A stretch of 64,000 bases of DNA from CBFHSF01 sp965658445 (GCA_965658445.1 CBFHSF010000005.1:1-64000), one strand, 5' to 3'. Positions 8,586 to 17,977 are shown, counted from the stretch's first letter. A program made the numbers and translations. The notes: generated from the letters alone by a model not told the origin.

Positions 8586-10988
8586 TTAGTAAATGAATTT
8601 CTGGTAGTAGTATCCCTTACCTCCTTTGAGCTTAACAGCCAGGACGTAGATACCCACCTCAGAACGAACGTTCTTAAGCGTAAAAGAAAGAGGGTCTTGC
8701 GTGTTGTGTTTCTTTTCGCTGTGAATCAATTGGCCAGCTAAATTGTGGACTTCTACAGAGGCAATTCCCAGGTTTGGATTGGTGAAATTCAGGGAGACGG
8801 TCTTGTCTTTCACGATAAGATTAAAGGGATTTCCTCCTTCACCGCTGGTTGGATCATCTAAACCGTACGTCTTACTGATAAGAATCAATTTAAAGCGTTG
8901 ATTTCCGTCGGCAGGGTCGTGTTGGAAAGAGTATTTGTGGTTTGCACCTAAATCGGTAATGGTAAGGAGCTTGTTGTCCAATAAGAAGTAATCTAAAGTA
9001 GGGTTCCAAGCAGAAGCATCACCTTCAATATCAAAAGATCCGGATCCCAAAGTTTTCAGAGAAAGAGGAATGGTATCGATGGCAGTACTCTCGTCCAATG
9101 CTTTGATTGAAGTGTTGTGACCACCAATTTCCATGTACATATTATCGCCGTAATCAGACATGAGCTTGAGCGCGTCTTTGGAAGGCAAGAACAGATTTGA
9201 AGTTGCATTGTCATCCAAGTAAAGGGCCACTTGATCTCTCCAAACACCTCCTGTTGTAAGGTTGAGTCTCAGGACTTCTTTTTTGGAAGTCTTGTATATA
9301 GAAAGCACATCCGAACGGGAGGTGTCTCTGTATTCAGATTTTAATGTAAACGAACTCGGTGTCGTAGCGTCAGCTTTTACCCAAAACCCTTGGAAAGGCT
9401 TAATACTTGCCGAGGGATCACCCACTCCTCCATCCACTATGTTTACTCCAGAAGCCGTCATTACAACGTATTGGCTAGACGTTACAGAGTATATGTGTGC
9501 GGCTTTGTACTGTATGGAAGCGGCCCAATCAGCGTCTTCAAGCATTTCTTGAAGGTTGTAGTTGGTAGGGTATGGGTTGGCAATTAAATTCCAACCTTGT
9601 TTGTCAACATTCGCAGCATTGTTTGGATCTTTTGTGTACGCAATACCGTTAAAGGTCTTGTTGGATACGTCTACAGATCCTGAGATACTTACAGGGTTGG
9701 TTATGGGGAAATTGGAGTTGTGCGTATAGATTTGGTATCCTTTGTCATTTATACCTAATCCGTCGTCCATATCCCATCCTTCTGCTACGGCTTCTCCTGC
9801 ATCAGAACTATTCCAATACCAAACATTGTGAGTGTTGGCAACACCTGTAAAGCCATTGAAGTCAATTCCCGTCATGGTATTGATGGCTGCATTCACGGGA
9901 AGACCCAAAGTATGCCACCCATTGTGGCTGGATCCGTTTTCTAACCATGTCTGTACTGTAAGGTTGCCCGTAAGCGCACCGCTTCCTTCGCCGAGTTGTC
10001 CGTATTCATCCGTAGCGGATGCACCAAGCACAAGATTGTCATTGGTCGTGATGGTTCCCAGCGTGGGAGTAAGTACTCGGGTTATTGTAGTCGTTCCCGC
10101 ATCAATGCTCAGGCCAGAGGCGGTATTTACATTTAAGTTTTTAATGGAAACATCACCGTGGACAATGGGAGAAACGGTCCCTGTCATTTCTACATCTCCA
10201 TTGAGAGTTGCGCTTCCATTTACAACTTGTACGTTTCCTGTTAAGGTGATTGTAGACCCGTCTTGAACACCAAGGCTTGCTCCGGATTCGAAAGTAATAT
10301 TGGTTAGGTTGGCGTCTGCGGTTAAGACGGGGCTGCCGCCGGCTTTAATCAAGGCAGATTGGCCTCCTGTGCTTGTGGACGGCACAACAGAATTTTCCCA
10401 AGCGCTTCCTGTCCAAACGAGGTCTCCCGGGTTTTGAATAATTATCCCTGTACGCTCAAGTCCATCTATTTCTATGTAAAAGTTTCCACCGTTCAAGTCA
10501 GTCCACGAGTCATTAACTACCTCGAAATCAGACCCATTTCCAGAGTACCCAGAAGGTGCTTCAATGACTTGAATAAGCCTTTCTGAACCAGCTTGTAAAC
10601 TAATGTCATAAGGTCCGTTGCCGAAACCATAGGTATATGAATTGTCAAATGAGGACCCATCACTTGTTACGAAAGCAAACTTTTGATATTCATATGAACC
10701 ACTTGTTGTCTCACCAAGTATCTTGTCGGCTCGAAAACCTTTGTGATCCCAACCAGGGTTTGCACCAACGACTGCTGAGCCGAGGTTGTAGGTTGCCGAT
10801 GGCCATCGCAAGGTAAAAACCATGCTGTTGAAGACTTGTGTGTCGTAAGCTGAGTCGGGAGAAATAAGGTACACTTCAAAAACCTGAAACCCGTTGTAGT
10901 TAGAATTATAGTCAACACGAATATTCACTTCTTGGGCTTTGCCAAGAAATGAACCCAACAGTAAAAAAAACAGTAATAACCTTTTCAT
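8586..10988 (-). CDS. Large secreted protein with T9SS type A sorting domain
   Basis: An 800-residue protein with a signal peptide (about 1-18, ending GKAQ), an N-terminal beta-sandwich-like region (about 20-175), a long Gly/Thr/Asn-rich repetitive stretch with beta-solenoid character (about 200-330), a region containing GWNLIANPYPTNYN (about 460-475) that is common in T9SS cargo, and a C-terminal sorting domain of about 75 residues (VEVHNLAGQLIHSEKK to YYYQKFIY). It is predicted to be secreted through the outer membrane by the type IX system and anchored or released; its function is not known. Its ATG overlaps the stop of the upstream gene (TAATG), so translation of the two is probably coupled. 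Confidence 0.8.
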   Translation of the reverse strand: MKRLLLFFLLLGSFLGKAQEVNIRVDYNSNYNGFQVFEVYLISPDSAYDTQVFNSMVFTLRWPSATYNLGSAVVGANPGWDHKGFRADKILGETTSGSYEYQKFAFVTSDGSSFDNSYTYGFGNGPYDISLQAGSERLIQVIEAPSGYSGNGSDFEVVNDSWTDLNGGNFYIEIDGLERTGIIIQNPGDLVWTGSAWENSVVPSTSTGGQSALIKAGGSPVLTADANLTNITFESGASLGVQDGSTITLTGNVQVVNGSATLNGDVEMTGTVSPIVHGDVSIKNLNVNTASGLSIDAGTTTITRVLTPTLGTITTNDNLVLGASATDEYGQLGEGSGALTGNLTVQTWLENGSSHNGWHTLGLPVNAAINTMTGIDFNGFTGVANTHNVWYWNSSDAGEAVAEGWDMDDGLGINDKGYQIYTHNSNFPITNPVSISGSVDVSNKTFNGIAYTKDPNNAANVDKQGWNLIANPYPTNYNLQEMLEDADWAASIQYKAAHIYSVTSSQYVVMTASGVNIVDGGVGDPSASIKPFQGFWVKADATTPSSFTLKSEYRDTSRSDVLSIYKTSKKEVLRLNLTTGGVWRDQVALYLDDNATSNLFLPSKDALKLMSDYGDNMYMEIGGHNTSIKALDESTAIDTIPLSLKTLGSGSFDIEGDASAWNPTLDYFLLDNKLLTITDLGANHKYSFQHDPADGNQRFKLILISKTYGLDDPTSGEGGNPFNLIVKDKTVSLNFTNPNLGIASVEVHNLAGQLIHSEKKHNTQDPLSFTLKNVRSEVGIYVLAVKLKGGKGYYYQKFIY

Positions 10989-12334
10989 TATTGGACGACT
11001 TGAGAGTTAACTACGTTGGTGATATTTGTTGCTGCATTAATTGAAAGAAAGATGATAGCCCTGTCATTATTAGATCCTGTATATTTAACCACACCGTCTA
11101 AATTCAAGTCTTCAGTATAATATCCATTGGCAGTGTTTGTGATATTAGAACTAGCACCAATAGTTGTGAAAATTGATGCTCTATCGTTATTTGAACCCGT
11201 ATACTTAATGGAATAGTCATGAAGAATGTCTCCCGCAATCATACCACAAATCCCTGTGTTTTTATCAAGACACTTAAATCCTAGAGAATTACCACGGGCA
11301 AAAATAGTTCCTAAAGTGAAGTCGTAATGCAACTCACCGCCCGAAAGGGTTAGTGGATCTGCAGACATTACCGCCAAGTGATTTCTGTGGTAAACGACTA
11401 CGTATTGCTCCTTGGCGTTATCTAGCTCTAAGTCTTCGAAAGTAAGAGGGGTAAGGCCGTCTAAATCAGCAACATCTCCGTTTTTTAGCAAGAAACCAGC
11501 ACGTGTTTTAAGTTTAGTGTTGGGGTTGGCGGAATTGGCGTTAGAAGCTTCGCGAATCTCTATAAGTACCCAATCTACAACGTTTGAGTTGGGTATTGCA
11601 GTAACGGTCTCTGTTCCCGTATAATTCCAAGGCGCTACGTTGTATGGCTGTGATAGAGGGATGAGGCCTAATGTGTTTAGGTCTGTATTCATTTCCCCAG
11701 CAGATGAGTTGTAAGGACCTTCTAGGTAAACTTTGAGGTGGAAGTTTTTGTCGTTGATTCCAGGAAAGTCGTCGAATATTAAATTGGCAGAGCTCGCAGG
11801 CCAAGGGCTTCCAACAGGAGTGTCAAAGGTGTTTATTTTGGAAACATTCTCTACTTTTGAGCCTGTCTTAGCCCATTGCAGGTTGATTAGACTTGGATCT
11901 CCGGTAAGTCCGGTGATTTGAACTTTAGCCCATGAGTAATGGTTTCCAGAATCTACGTAGTAAACATGATCATCAAAAAACGTTTGGTTAGACGGAGTCA
12001 TGGGGTACATGTTGATGATGGCTTTCTCTGTGTTAAAGCCTCTACCAAATTCGATGAAGGGCTTAAATACGGATGAACGATTGTTGTTGCGAGTAGGCAA
12101 CTGATTCATGGGCTCTACATTGAGTTCGGGATTGGTAAACTGAGAATGATCAAAATCAAAAACCAAATCTCCGTTGGCGATAAAGACCGTGTCGTTCTTA
12201 AAACCTTGAAAGTTGATAATGAACTCAACAGTATCCTGTCGTACCTCCAAGTTGGACACATTCACGATAAGTGAACCCTGCCCAAATGAAGCAAGTCCCA
12301 AAAGACTAAAAACAAGAGTTATCAATTTTTTCAT
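10988..12334 (-). CDS. Secreted protein with shared LEGPYN module and two 40-residue C-terminal repeats
   Basis: A 448-residue secreted protein (signal peptide about 1-18). Residues about 20-160 form a beta-rich N-terminal domain (SLIVNVSNLEV ... GDLVFDFDHSQFTNP). The second module (about 200-345) runs from YLEGPYNSSAGEMNTDL through NVVDWVLIEIRE to HRNHLAVMS and recurs in the next two upstream genes. The C-terminus carries two copies of KYTGSNNDRA-I/S-IF at about 377-389 and 417-429, exactly 40 residues apart, separated by DLNLDGV. There is no classical T9SS sorting domain. Its stop overlaps the ATG of the following T9SS cargo gene. The function is unknown; a surface structural or adhesion role is inference. 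Confidence 0.75.
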   Translation of the reverse strand: MKKLITLVFSLLGLASFGQGSLIVNVSNLEVRQDTVEFIINFQGFKNDTVFIANGDLVFDFDHSQFTNPELNVEPMNQLPTRNNNRSSVFKPFIEFGRGFNTEKAIINMYPMTPSNQTFFDDHVYYVDSGNHYSWAKVQITGLTGDPSLINLQWAKTGSKVENVSKINTFDTPVGSPWPASSANLIFDDFPGINDKNFHLKVYLEGPYNSSAGEMNTDLNTLGLIPLSQPYNVAPWNYTGTETVTAIPNSNVVDWVLIEIREASNANSANPNTKLKTRAGFLLKNGDVADLDGLTPLTFEDLELDNAKEQYVVVYHRNHLAVMSADPLTLSGGELHYDFTLGTIFARGNSLGFKCLDKNTGICGMIAGDILHDYSIKYTGSNNDRASIFTTIGASSNITNTANGYYTEDLNLDGVVKYTGSNNDRAIIFLSINAATNITNVVNSQVVQ

Positions 12335-12402
12335 AGCAGAAGACGGACAAACGCCTTTTTGATATTGTAAATGTCTACCATGAGCCGCGGAAATAGAGGG
12401 GA

Positions 12403-12415
12403 TTTTCGATGAGTA
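12403..12415 (-). promoter_or_regulatory. Shared upstream motif, copy 1
   Basis: The plus-strand word TTTTCGATGAGTA lies about 69 bp upstream of the start at 12334. The same word (exact or near-exact) stands upstream of the next two related surface-protein genes. Candidate regulatory site. Confidence 0.4.
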
Positions 12416-12621
12416 AAATGGGGGTTTTGGCGTCTAATAATTGACCCGGGGCAAGGCGCAGACAAGGCGTGACGCATAAACGACTGAAAAGCAAACAGTT
12501 AAAACGAAACAATGAGGGTTTTCTGAATGGACAATTCGTGGTCAAACTGTCTTTTTGGATAAAACTCGCTTTCGATTTTTGGTCGTTTTTTTTCAGAGTT
12601 TAAATGGGCCGTATTTAAATC

Positions 12622-12649
12622 AAAAAACCGCAGTATTTGCTGGGGTTTT
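12622..12649 (-). terminator. Terminator-like hairpin after the FN3 surface-protein gene
   Basis: Read on the minus strand, AACC-c-CAG pairs with CTG-c-GGTT around a 6-nt loop and is followed by a T-run, 23 bp after the stop of the gene at 12672. The internal C/C mismatch makes it imperfect. Confidence 0.55.
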
Positions 12650-12671
12650 CCGTGAAAAATATACTTGCGAA

Positions 12672-15011
12672 TTAGTTCGAAATCTGAGCTGATTCGTTTT
12701 TGTTGTTAAATACTTGAGATCTGTCAGAGGCAGAAATGAATCCGTCCATATCAACATCTCCATTAGAGTAAGCGGCTGCAGCGTTAGTTGAATTCCAAAC
12801 GGCGGTGAAGTCATCAGAGTCAACTACTTCATTAGAACTATCTGCGTTACCGGCGTACAATGCGTACTCACCAGTGTTCACTTCAATGGTTGCACCGGTT
12901 CCGTAGGCGGCACCTGAGGCAGTGAAGTCGACCGTCAAGTCATCTTGTGGAGTAGCACCCGCTTGAACCACTAGGTCTGACATTACAGACAAGTGGTTTC
13001 TGTGTCTGATTTTCACAAAGAAGTTTCCTGAAGAGGTGATTTCGAAAGTCAAGTTGTCTCCGTTTTCATCTACAATACTACCGTCGTCGTTAAGAATACC
13101 TATTAATGTGTAGTCTGCAGCTTGTGCTTCTGCAGTCGTGTTGTTAGCTGCGTCAACGAGCTCAACCTGAACGTAGTCAACCATTCCTGAGGGTGCCGTA
13201 AATCCTGTAATCGAACCGTTGTAGGGATCCGTTGAAGGAATCAAAGCTGCGGATTGAAGATCAGAGTTCATATCGGTTCCGTTAAACGGTCCTTCCAACC
13301 AAGCAGAAAGCCCGACGGTAATCCAAGTAGACTCGCCGTCTGCAAGAGCCGCTACATCATCGTAGTTAAAGGTCAATGAATCAGCGAATGAAGGATCGCC
13401 GGTGTAAGCGTAAACATCAAACACTAGGTCTGTGTTTTGTGGGAAATTACCCAAGGACTCTCCAAGGTCAGATCCGTCTCCGTTGTACATTACATATCCA
13501 GAACCCAAAGCTTCTCCTTCTCCGTAGGCTGTGTCTGCTTCGTAGAATTCACCGGCTGTAGGCGCTGTTGCTGAAGCAGATGAAGGTCTTGCAACCACAA
13601 TGTATCTAAGATCGGTGTTGCTTGGATCGTTCCAAGTTAGGTCGATAGAATTTGAACCCGTAGTCGTAGAGGCAAAGCTCGTACCTGAACCAATACGGTT
13701 GGTTGCCGTTGCCAGTGGAGCAGGCTCGTCAAACATTGTGTATTGAGTTGCTGTGGCTGGTGCACCTGTGTAGTAATTAGGTGTCCCTGTTGTCTCATTG
13801 TACTCAATGATTCTAATTTCGTAGCTAGATGCAACGGTAAGACCTGATACAGAAAGTGGGTTGGTTGTTCCAGCAAGTACAATTGTACCGTCGCCAAGAG
13901 TATCTCCTGATCCGCTGTAGTTAGCATCCGCTGTGTAAGAAGTACCATCCGATGGAGTTCCTGCTGAACCTGAAGAAGGTGTTATAATAATCAAGTTGTC
14001 AGAACCATTACCAGCATCCCAAGCAATATCAAATCCAGTGGTAGAAACATTGGATACTACAATTGCAGAAGGTCCTGTGGTGGGCTCTGGAGAAAGGTTT
14101 ACGCTGATGGTTGCAGCAGCGCTGTATACTTCGTCAAAACCGGCTACGGTGTTGTTAAAAGCGTAAATTTTAATGTCGTAAGCATTGCTTGATGTTACGT
14201 TGGTAAGGGTTACCGAGTTAGTGGCTCCGGAGTAAACGATTTTATCGTCAGAACCACCCAAACCGTTAGCCGTAGAGAAATCAGAATCTCCCGTTAGTGC
14301 AACTGTTCCAGCAGGCTCGTTAGAAAGAGTTCCCCCTTCGTTAACCAATACTACGTATCCTGCAGCACCTGTAACGGCATCCCAAGTAATGTCTAACGTG
14401 GTCGCTGTTGGGAAAGTTGAGGCGGCGTTGGTTGCAGCAGTTAAAGACGTACCCAAAGCGGACGGCATTGTGTAAGTCTCTGTTACTCTTCCTTGTTTAG
14501 AAGTGGACTGGTAATAGAAAACGTCGGTCTTAATTTTTGAACCAGAAGTTACCTCCACCAATGCGGGGGCTGAACTTGTAGTTTGAATGTTTGTGATTTT
14601 GAATCGACCGATTCTCGTCTCTGCATTAATGTAGGCTACATCTGTGGTAAGGTCAGAAACGATAAAAGGAGCCTGAAGCTCAATTTTAATCTCGTCTTGG
14701 TTAACACCTGAAGTGGGGATGTCAGCAGAAACTGCGTACGATGAACTTACGTCTGCACCCGATGCTTGATCAATCAAGTCAGAAGTGCTTGCCTCTAGTG
14801 TAATTACTGGAGAGGAGAAGTTACTGTTGTTAAAGGAGAAAACGAAGTCAGAGTTACCGAGGTGATCAGCGCCTGAGGTTCCAGTAACGTATAAATCAAA
14901 ATAGAAATCAGTTCCGATAACTTCTTGATTTTTTACTTCCACTTCAATAGACTGAGCTGTCAAGCCAAAAGTGGCGGAAAGCATGAGCAAAGACGTAAAA
15001 ATTTTTTTCAT
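12672..15011 (-). CDS. Secreted multi-FN3 protein with LEGPFN module and dockerin-like C-terminus
   Basis: A 779-residue secreted protein (signal peptide about 1-19). The N-terminal beta-sandwich-like domain (about 20-165; SIEVEVKNQEV ... LGNSDFVFSFNNSNFSSP) resembles that of the 448-residue neighbour. Three fibronectin type III-like repeats follow (about 175-300, 305-430, 440-560), then the shared module from WLEGPFNGTDMNSDL at about 571 through MVDYVQVEL to HRNHLSVMS at about 670-678. The last 60 residues hold two Asp-rich loops (NADSSNEVVDSDDF and GDVDMDGFISASDR) of dockerin/EF-hand type, suggesting calcium binding. There is no recognisable T9SS domain. The predicted location is the cell surface; the binding partner is unknown. 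Confidence 0.75.
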   Translation of the reverse strand: MKKIFTSLLMLSATFGLTAQSIEVEVKNQEVIGTDFYFDLYVTGTSGADHLGNSDFVFSFNNSNFSSPVITLEASTSDLIDQASGADVSSSYAVSADIPTSGVNQDEIKIELQAPFIVSDLTTDVAYINAETRIGRFKITNIQTTSSAPALVEVTSGSKIKTDVFYYQSTSKQGRVTETYTMPSALGTSLTAATNAASTFPTATTLDITWDAVTGAAGYVVLVNEGGTLSNEPAGTVALTGDSDFSTANGLGGSDDKIVYSGATNSVTLTNVTSSNAYDIKIYAFNNTVAGFDEVYSAAATISVNLSPEPTTGPSAIVVSNVSTTGFDIAWDAGNGSDNLIIITPSSGSAGTPSDGTSYTADANYSGSGDTLGDGTIVLAGTTNPLSVSGLTVASSYEIRIIEYNETTGTPNYYTGAPATATQYTMFDEPAPLATATNRIGSGTSFASTTTGSNSIDLTWNDPSNTDLRYIVVARPSSASATAPTAGEFYEADTAYGEGEALGSGYVMYNGDGSDLGESLGNFPQNTDLVFDVYAYTGDPSFADSLTFNYDDVAALADGESTWITVGLSAWLEGPFNGTDMNSDLQSAALIPSTDPYNGSITGFTAPSGMVDYVQVELVDAANNTTAEAQAADYTLIGILNDDGSIVDENGDNLTFEITSSGNFFVKIRHRNHLSVMSDLVVQAGATPQDDLTVDFTASGAAYGTGATIEVNTGEYALYAGNADSSNEVVDSDDFTAVWNSTNAAAAYSNGDVDMDGFISASDRSQVFNNKNESAQISN

Positions 15012-15076
15012 AGTTGCACCTTTTGGGTATTAGTCCACCGTAAAAGTAGCTCGAGACAGGAAAATGTGTGGACTCG

Positions 15077-15087
15077 TTTTCGATAAG
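15077..15087 (-). promoter_or_regulatory. Shared upstream motif, copy 2
   Basis: TTTTCGATAAG lies about 66 bp upstream of the start at 15011, a variant of the words at 12403 and 17965. Candidate regulatory site. Confidence 0.35.
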
Positions 15088-15292
15088 CGGTATGGGCTCT
15101 ATGCCCACAAGTAGATATTTTTTACTGGGGTACAGTTATTTGAATCACTGTAATCTGCTAAAAAACAATTGGTTAAAAGACCGTGACGTTTATTATACTA
15201 TGCGTGCATTTAAACTTAGCCGTTATTTCGGATGAATTTTGGTCTCGATAAATGGACGGCTTTTTTCTTTTTTTGAAGAGACAGGTGGTAGA

Positions 15293-17926
15293 CTAGTCGT
15301 TATCTACGTTTTTTGACATGTCCTTGTTGTTGAACAGGGATGCTCGGTCACTCGCACTTACCTGTCCATCGCGGTCAACGTCATAGCCTGAGTATTCAAC
15401 TTTTCCTCTTTTTTGCCAAATCAGGTCATACAAGCTCTGAGTGTTGGCAATCACGTCGTTTCTCGACTCGATTTTGGCAGTGGGAATTAGGTACACTCCC
15501 AGCTCCTCCACTAGCCCCCCTCCGTAGATAGAATTAGAGGCACTGTAATCCCAATAATAATTGCCAGATGCGTTGACAGCCAGCTGATTATTAGTCAAAG
15601 AAATGAGGTGTGTTTGGTGGATAATGGTCAAGTAGTAAACGCCGCTTTCTGGAAGGTCACATTCAATAAGACTTCCGTCGGTTGTCGTTACGGTGCCATC
15701 TACGTGAAGTATACAAGCTTGCTTAAATACAATGGAATCTTTTGTTGCATTTATTGCTGTTCCTGCGCTTCTCAGTTCAAGGAAAATCCAGTCTACCATC
15801 GTAGAAGGTGTAGAAGAAATAGATTCTGTACCATCGTAATTCCATATGGAATCATTGAATGGCTGATTGGAAGGAATAAGTCCACTTGAATACAGTTGAT
15901 TGTTCATTTGGCCAGAACTGCTATTGTATGGCCCCTCTAGGAACACCGTTAACTCTAGGTAAATATCAGTATGAGATGTAAAGTCGTAGGTAGCGCCGTA
16001 GGCTTCCGACCCTGCTGAACCGTCAAATTCAACAATTCTAAAGCGGTAGTCGGTGTTTTGGTCAAGCCCTGTTACCGTAAAGGAAGTGAGGTCCCCTTTG
16101 TACACAGCATAGGTGGTTCCAGATATGGGAGAAGCGACAGAAAAATCGGATTGTATAGCATAGCTAGTGTTGTCCGACAATGTGGCAAAGCTTCCGGAAG
16201 TAGAGAGGAGGATTATCCTGTTTGTTCCCGATCCTGCTGTAAATTGAACCGTAAGTGAAGTGGGTTCTCGTGTGATGATAGCATTGCTTGAAGGCGTCGT
16301 TGGTGCACTGGTAAATTCTCCGTCAAATCGTTTGGTGTGGTTTGTGGAAATTGTTTTTCCAGTTGTATTGCTAATGTTGTTCATAACCAAGGTGTACTCC
16401 GTCCCATTGGCAACACCTGGGGTTATTGTAAGGGTAACAATGTATGGATTTACACCGTCTAAGACTGCAGACTGAACCGTTTGGCCAGGAGACAGCGCAT
16501 AATTTGCTGACGTTTCAGCAGATGTTTGCTCAAGAGCTTTGTTAAACTCCAACTGAATAGAAGTTGCAGAAAGCACGGTGACGTATTTGATAAAGGGTCT
16601 AACCGCGTTTACGACTGCGGTTCCAGAAAAATCATTGAATTCACCTTGAACATTTAAGGTGTGGGTTCCAGGAACTACAACTTCTGACGTGGAGTCAATG
16701 GTGGCGTCATTGGTAACTATCACGTTCCCGTTAAAAGTAACCTCTCCTTCTGTTTTTACCTCCAAGTTGTAAAATTCAATATCTCCGGAAATGGTTTGAT
16801 CAGCAGAGCTATTGAGTACAACCGTACTTGAATCGGCATTAAAATTCCCGTTGTTTGTTAGTGTACCTCCGTTAAAGTTCAAGGTAGATTCCCCTAGGTT
16901 GATGGAGGCGTTGGAGTTTTGTAAGGTCAAATCACCATTCAAGGTCAATGACCCAGTAGTCGCTGAAATGGAGCCTGTATTAATAACGGTTACTTCCCCT
17001 TCAATATCAAGTGACCCGCTTCCAACATCAATAAACCCACTGGATTGTAATGTGGAAGTTCCTGCAATATTCACCGAACCTATACCCGTTACAGTTAGAC
17101 TTGCAGAAGACCTAAAATCAGCATCTCCCAAAAAAGTCATGGATCCATCATCCACAGTTATCACAGAAGAGCTTTCGAATTTTACATCCTTTGAAAAGGT
17201 GACGGTACCATCGTTTACCGTTAGAATTCCATTGCTTTTAACATCGGCAGCATCATGAAAAACAATCGTTCCGGTATTTAGGGAAACTTCACCACCACTG
17301 GTTATGTTCACCTTATCACCATTTCCGATTTTATAGAAGTTAATGGTGGCGTCTTCACCGAAAAAATCCCCGTTTATGGTAGCGTTTCCGTTAACTGTGA
17401 TGTTTCCTGTTCCACCGTAAAACGATTTCCCGGAGGACAATGTAAAGTCATGAATGAAGGAAACAGTACCTGTTTCAATATGGAATTCTCCATTTACCAC
17501 AAAGTGATCGTCCGTGGCAAAGGACCCTGATAGGACTTCAATTTTGGTTGAAGTGTATGCGAAGTCAAAAGAGTTTCCTGTGTGAATAAACGCTCCCCCA
17601 TCTATTATTAATTCTCCGTAGTTGTTCAAGTCTACATTTGACGTCACGGTAAGGGAACCTCCAGTGGAAATGGTTAATTTTCCTGCTGACCAATCAGATA
17701 TTTCTAGGTTTTGGATAGTAGTGAAAGTCGAAAGCACAGGGTAGTTTCCATTAGATATGGAGGGAATAGCAGCAAGGTCATTGGACCCAGGTACAGAATT
17801 ACCGCTCCAGTTCGAGGGGTTGTTCCAATCAGTGTCTGAGGAACCATTCCACGTTCTTGTAGCTGCTAATCCTTGCAGACTCACGAGGAGTCCGAATAAT
17901 ATGTAGAGTGTTTTTTTCATTCCCAT
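15293..17926 (-). CDS. Secreted beta-solenoid protein with LEGPYN module and dockerin-like C-terminus
   Basis: An 877-residue secreted protein with a signal peptide (about 1-22) and TRTWNGSSDTDWNNPSNW, a motif common at the start of surface beta-helix proteins. A long run of short degenerate repeats (about 60-420; xSLTVxGxxxNGDxT) suggests a right-handed beta-solenoid. It is followed by an SbsA-like Ig domain (about 435-545), one FN3-like domain (about 555-655), the shared module from FLEGPYNSSSGQMNNQL (about 662) to HQTHLISLT, and a C-terminal Asp loop YDVDRDGQVSASDRASLFN nearly identical to that of the 779-residue neighbour. Two starts are possible, 17926 and 17920; the candidate -7 box at 17931-17938 is so close that the transcript would be leaderless. 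Confidence 0.75.
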   Translation of the reverse strand: MGMKKTLYILFGLLVSLQGLAATRTWNGSSDTDWNNPSNWSGNSVPGSNDLAAIPSISNGNYPVLSTFTTIQNLEISDWSAGKLTISTGGSLTVTSNVDLNNYGELIIDGGAFIHTGNSFDFAYTSTKIEVLSGSFATDDHFVVNGEFHIETGTVSFIHDFTLSSGKSFYGGTGNITVNGNATINGDFFGEDATINFYKIGNGDKVNITSGGEVSLNTGTIVFHDAADVKSNGILTVNDGTVTFSKDVKFESSSVITVDDGSMTFLGDADFRSSASLTVTGIGSVNIAGTSTLQSSGFIDVGSGSLDIEGEVTVINTGSISATTGSLTLNGDLTLQNSNASINLGESTLNFNGGTLTNNGNFNADSSTVVLNSSADQTISGDIEFYNLEVKTEGEVTFNGNVIVTNDATIDSTSEVVVPGTHTLNVQGEFNDFSGTAVVNAVRPFIKYVTVLSATSIQLEFNKALEQTSAETSANYALSPGQTVQSAVLDGVNPYIVTLTITPGVANGTEYTLVMNNISNTTGKTISTNHTKRFDGEFTSAPTTPSSNAIITREPTSLTVQFTAGSGTNRIILLSTSGSFATLSDNTSYAIQSDFSVASPISGTTYAVYKGDLTSFTVTGLDQNTDYRFRIVEFDGSAGSEAYGATYDFTSHTDIYLELTVFLEGPYNSSSGQMNNQLYSSGLIPSNQPFNDSIWNYDGTESISSTPSTMVDWIFLELRSAGTAINATKDSIVFKQACILHVDGTVTTTDGSLIECDLPESGVYYLTIIHQTHLISLTNNQLAVNASGNYYWDYSASNSIYGGGLVEELGVYLIPTAKIESRNDVIANTQSLYDLIWQKRGKVEYSGYDVDRDGQVSASDRASLFNNKDMSKNVDND

Positions 17927-17930
17927 AATA

Positions 17931-17938
17931 CAAAACTA
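17931..17938 (-). promoter_or_regulatory. Candidate -7 element (TAGTTTTG), minus strand
   Basis: TAGTTTTG on the minus strand fits TAnnTTTG and ends 4 nt before the ATG at 17926, implying a leaderless or near-leaderless mRNA. No clear -33 element was found. Confidence 0.5.
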
Positions 17939-17964
17939 ATGTATATGCCATGTAGGCATTTGGG

Positions 17965-17977
17965 TTTTCGATGAGTA
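17965..17977 (-). promoter_or_regulatory. Shared upstream motif, copy 3
   Basis: The plus-strand word TTTTCGATGAGTA is identical to that at 12403-12415 and lies 39 bp upstream of the start at 17926, near where a -33 region would be. Confidence 0.4.

Larger units (their letters stand above)
12335..12671. other. Intergenic region with minus-strand terminator and shared upstream motif
   Basis: These 337 bp separate two minus-strand surface-protein genes. Near the right end lies a terminator-like hairpin for the upstream gene (separate entry). About 69 bp before the downstream gene's start lies the motif shared with two other genes (separate entry). I see no coding potential in the rest. Confidence 0.6.

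Noticed and set aside
9832..10266. 144-codon plus-strand frame
   Set aside because: Antisense to the repetitive part of the T9SS cargo gene, with no recognisable domain.
15012..15292. Terminator for the 877-residue protein gene
   Set aside because: The AGCCGT/ACGGCT repeat with a T-run points along the plus strand, the wrong direction, and has a very long loop.
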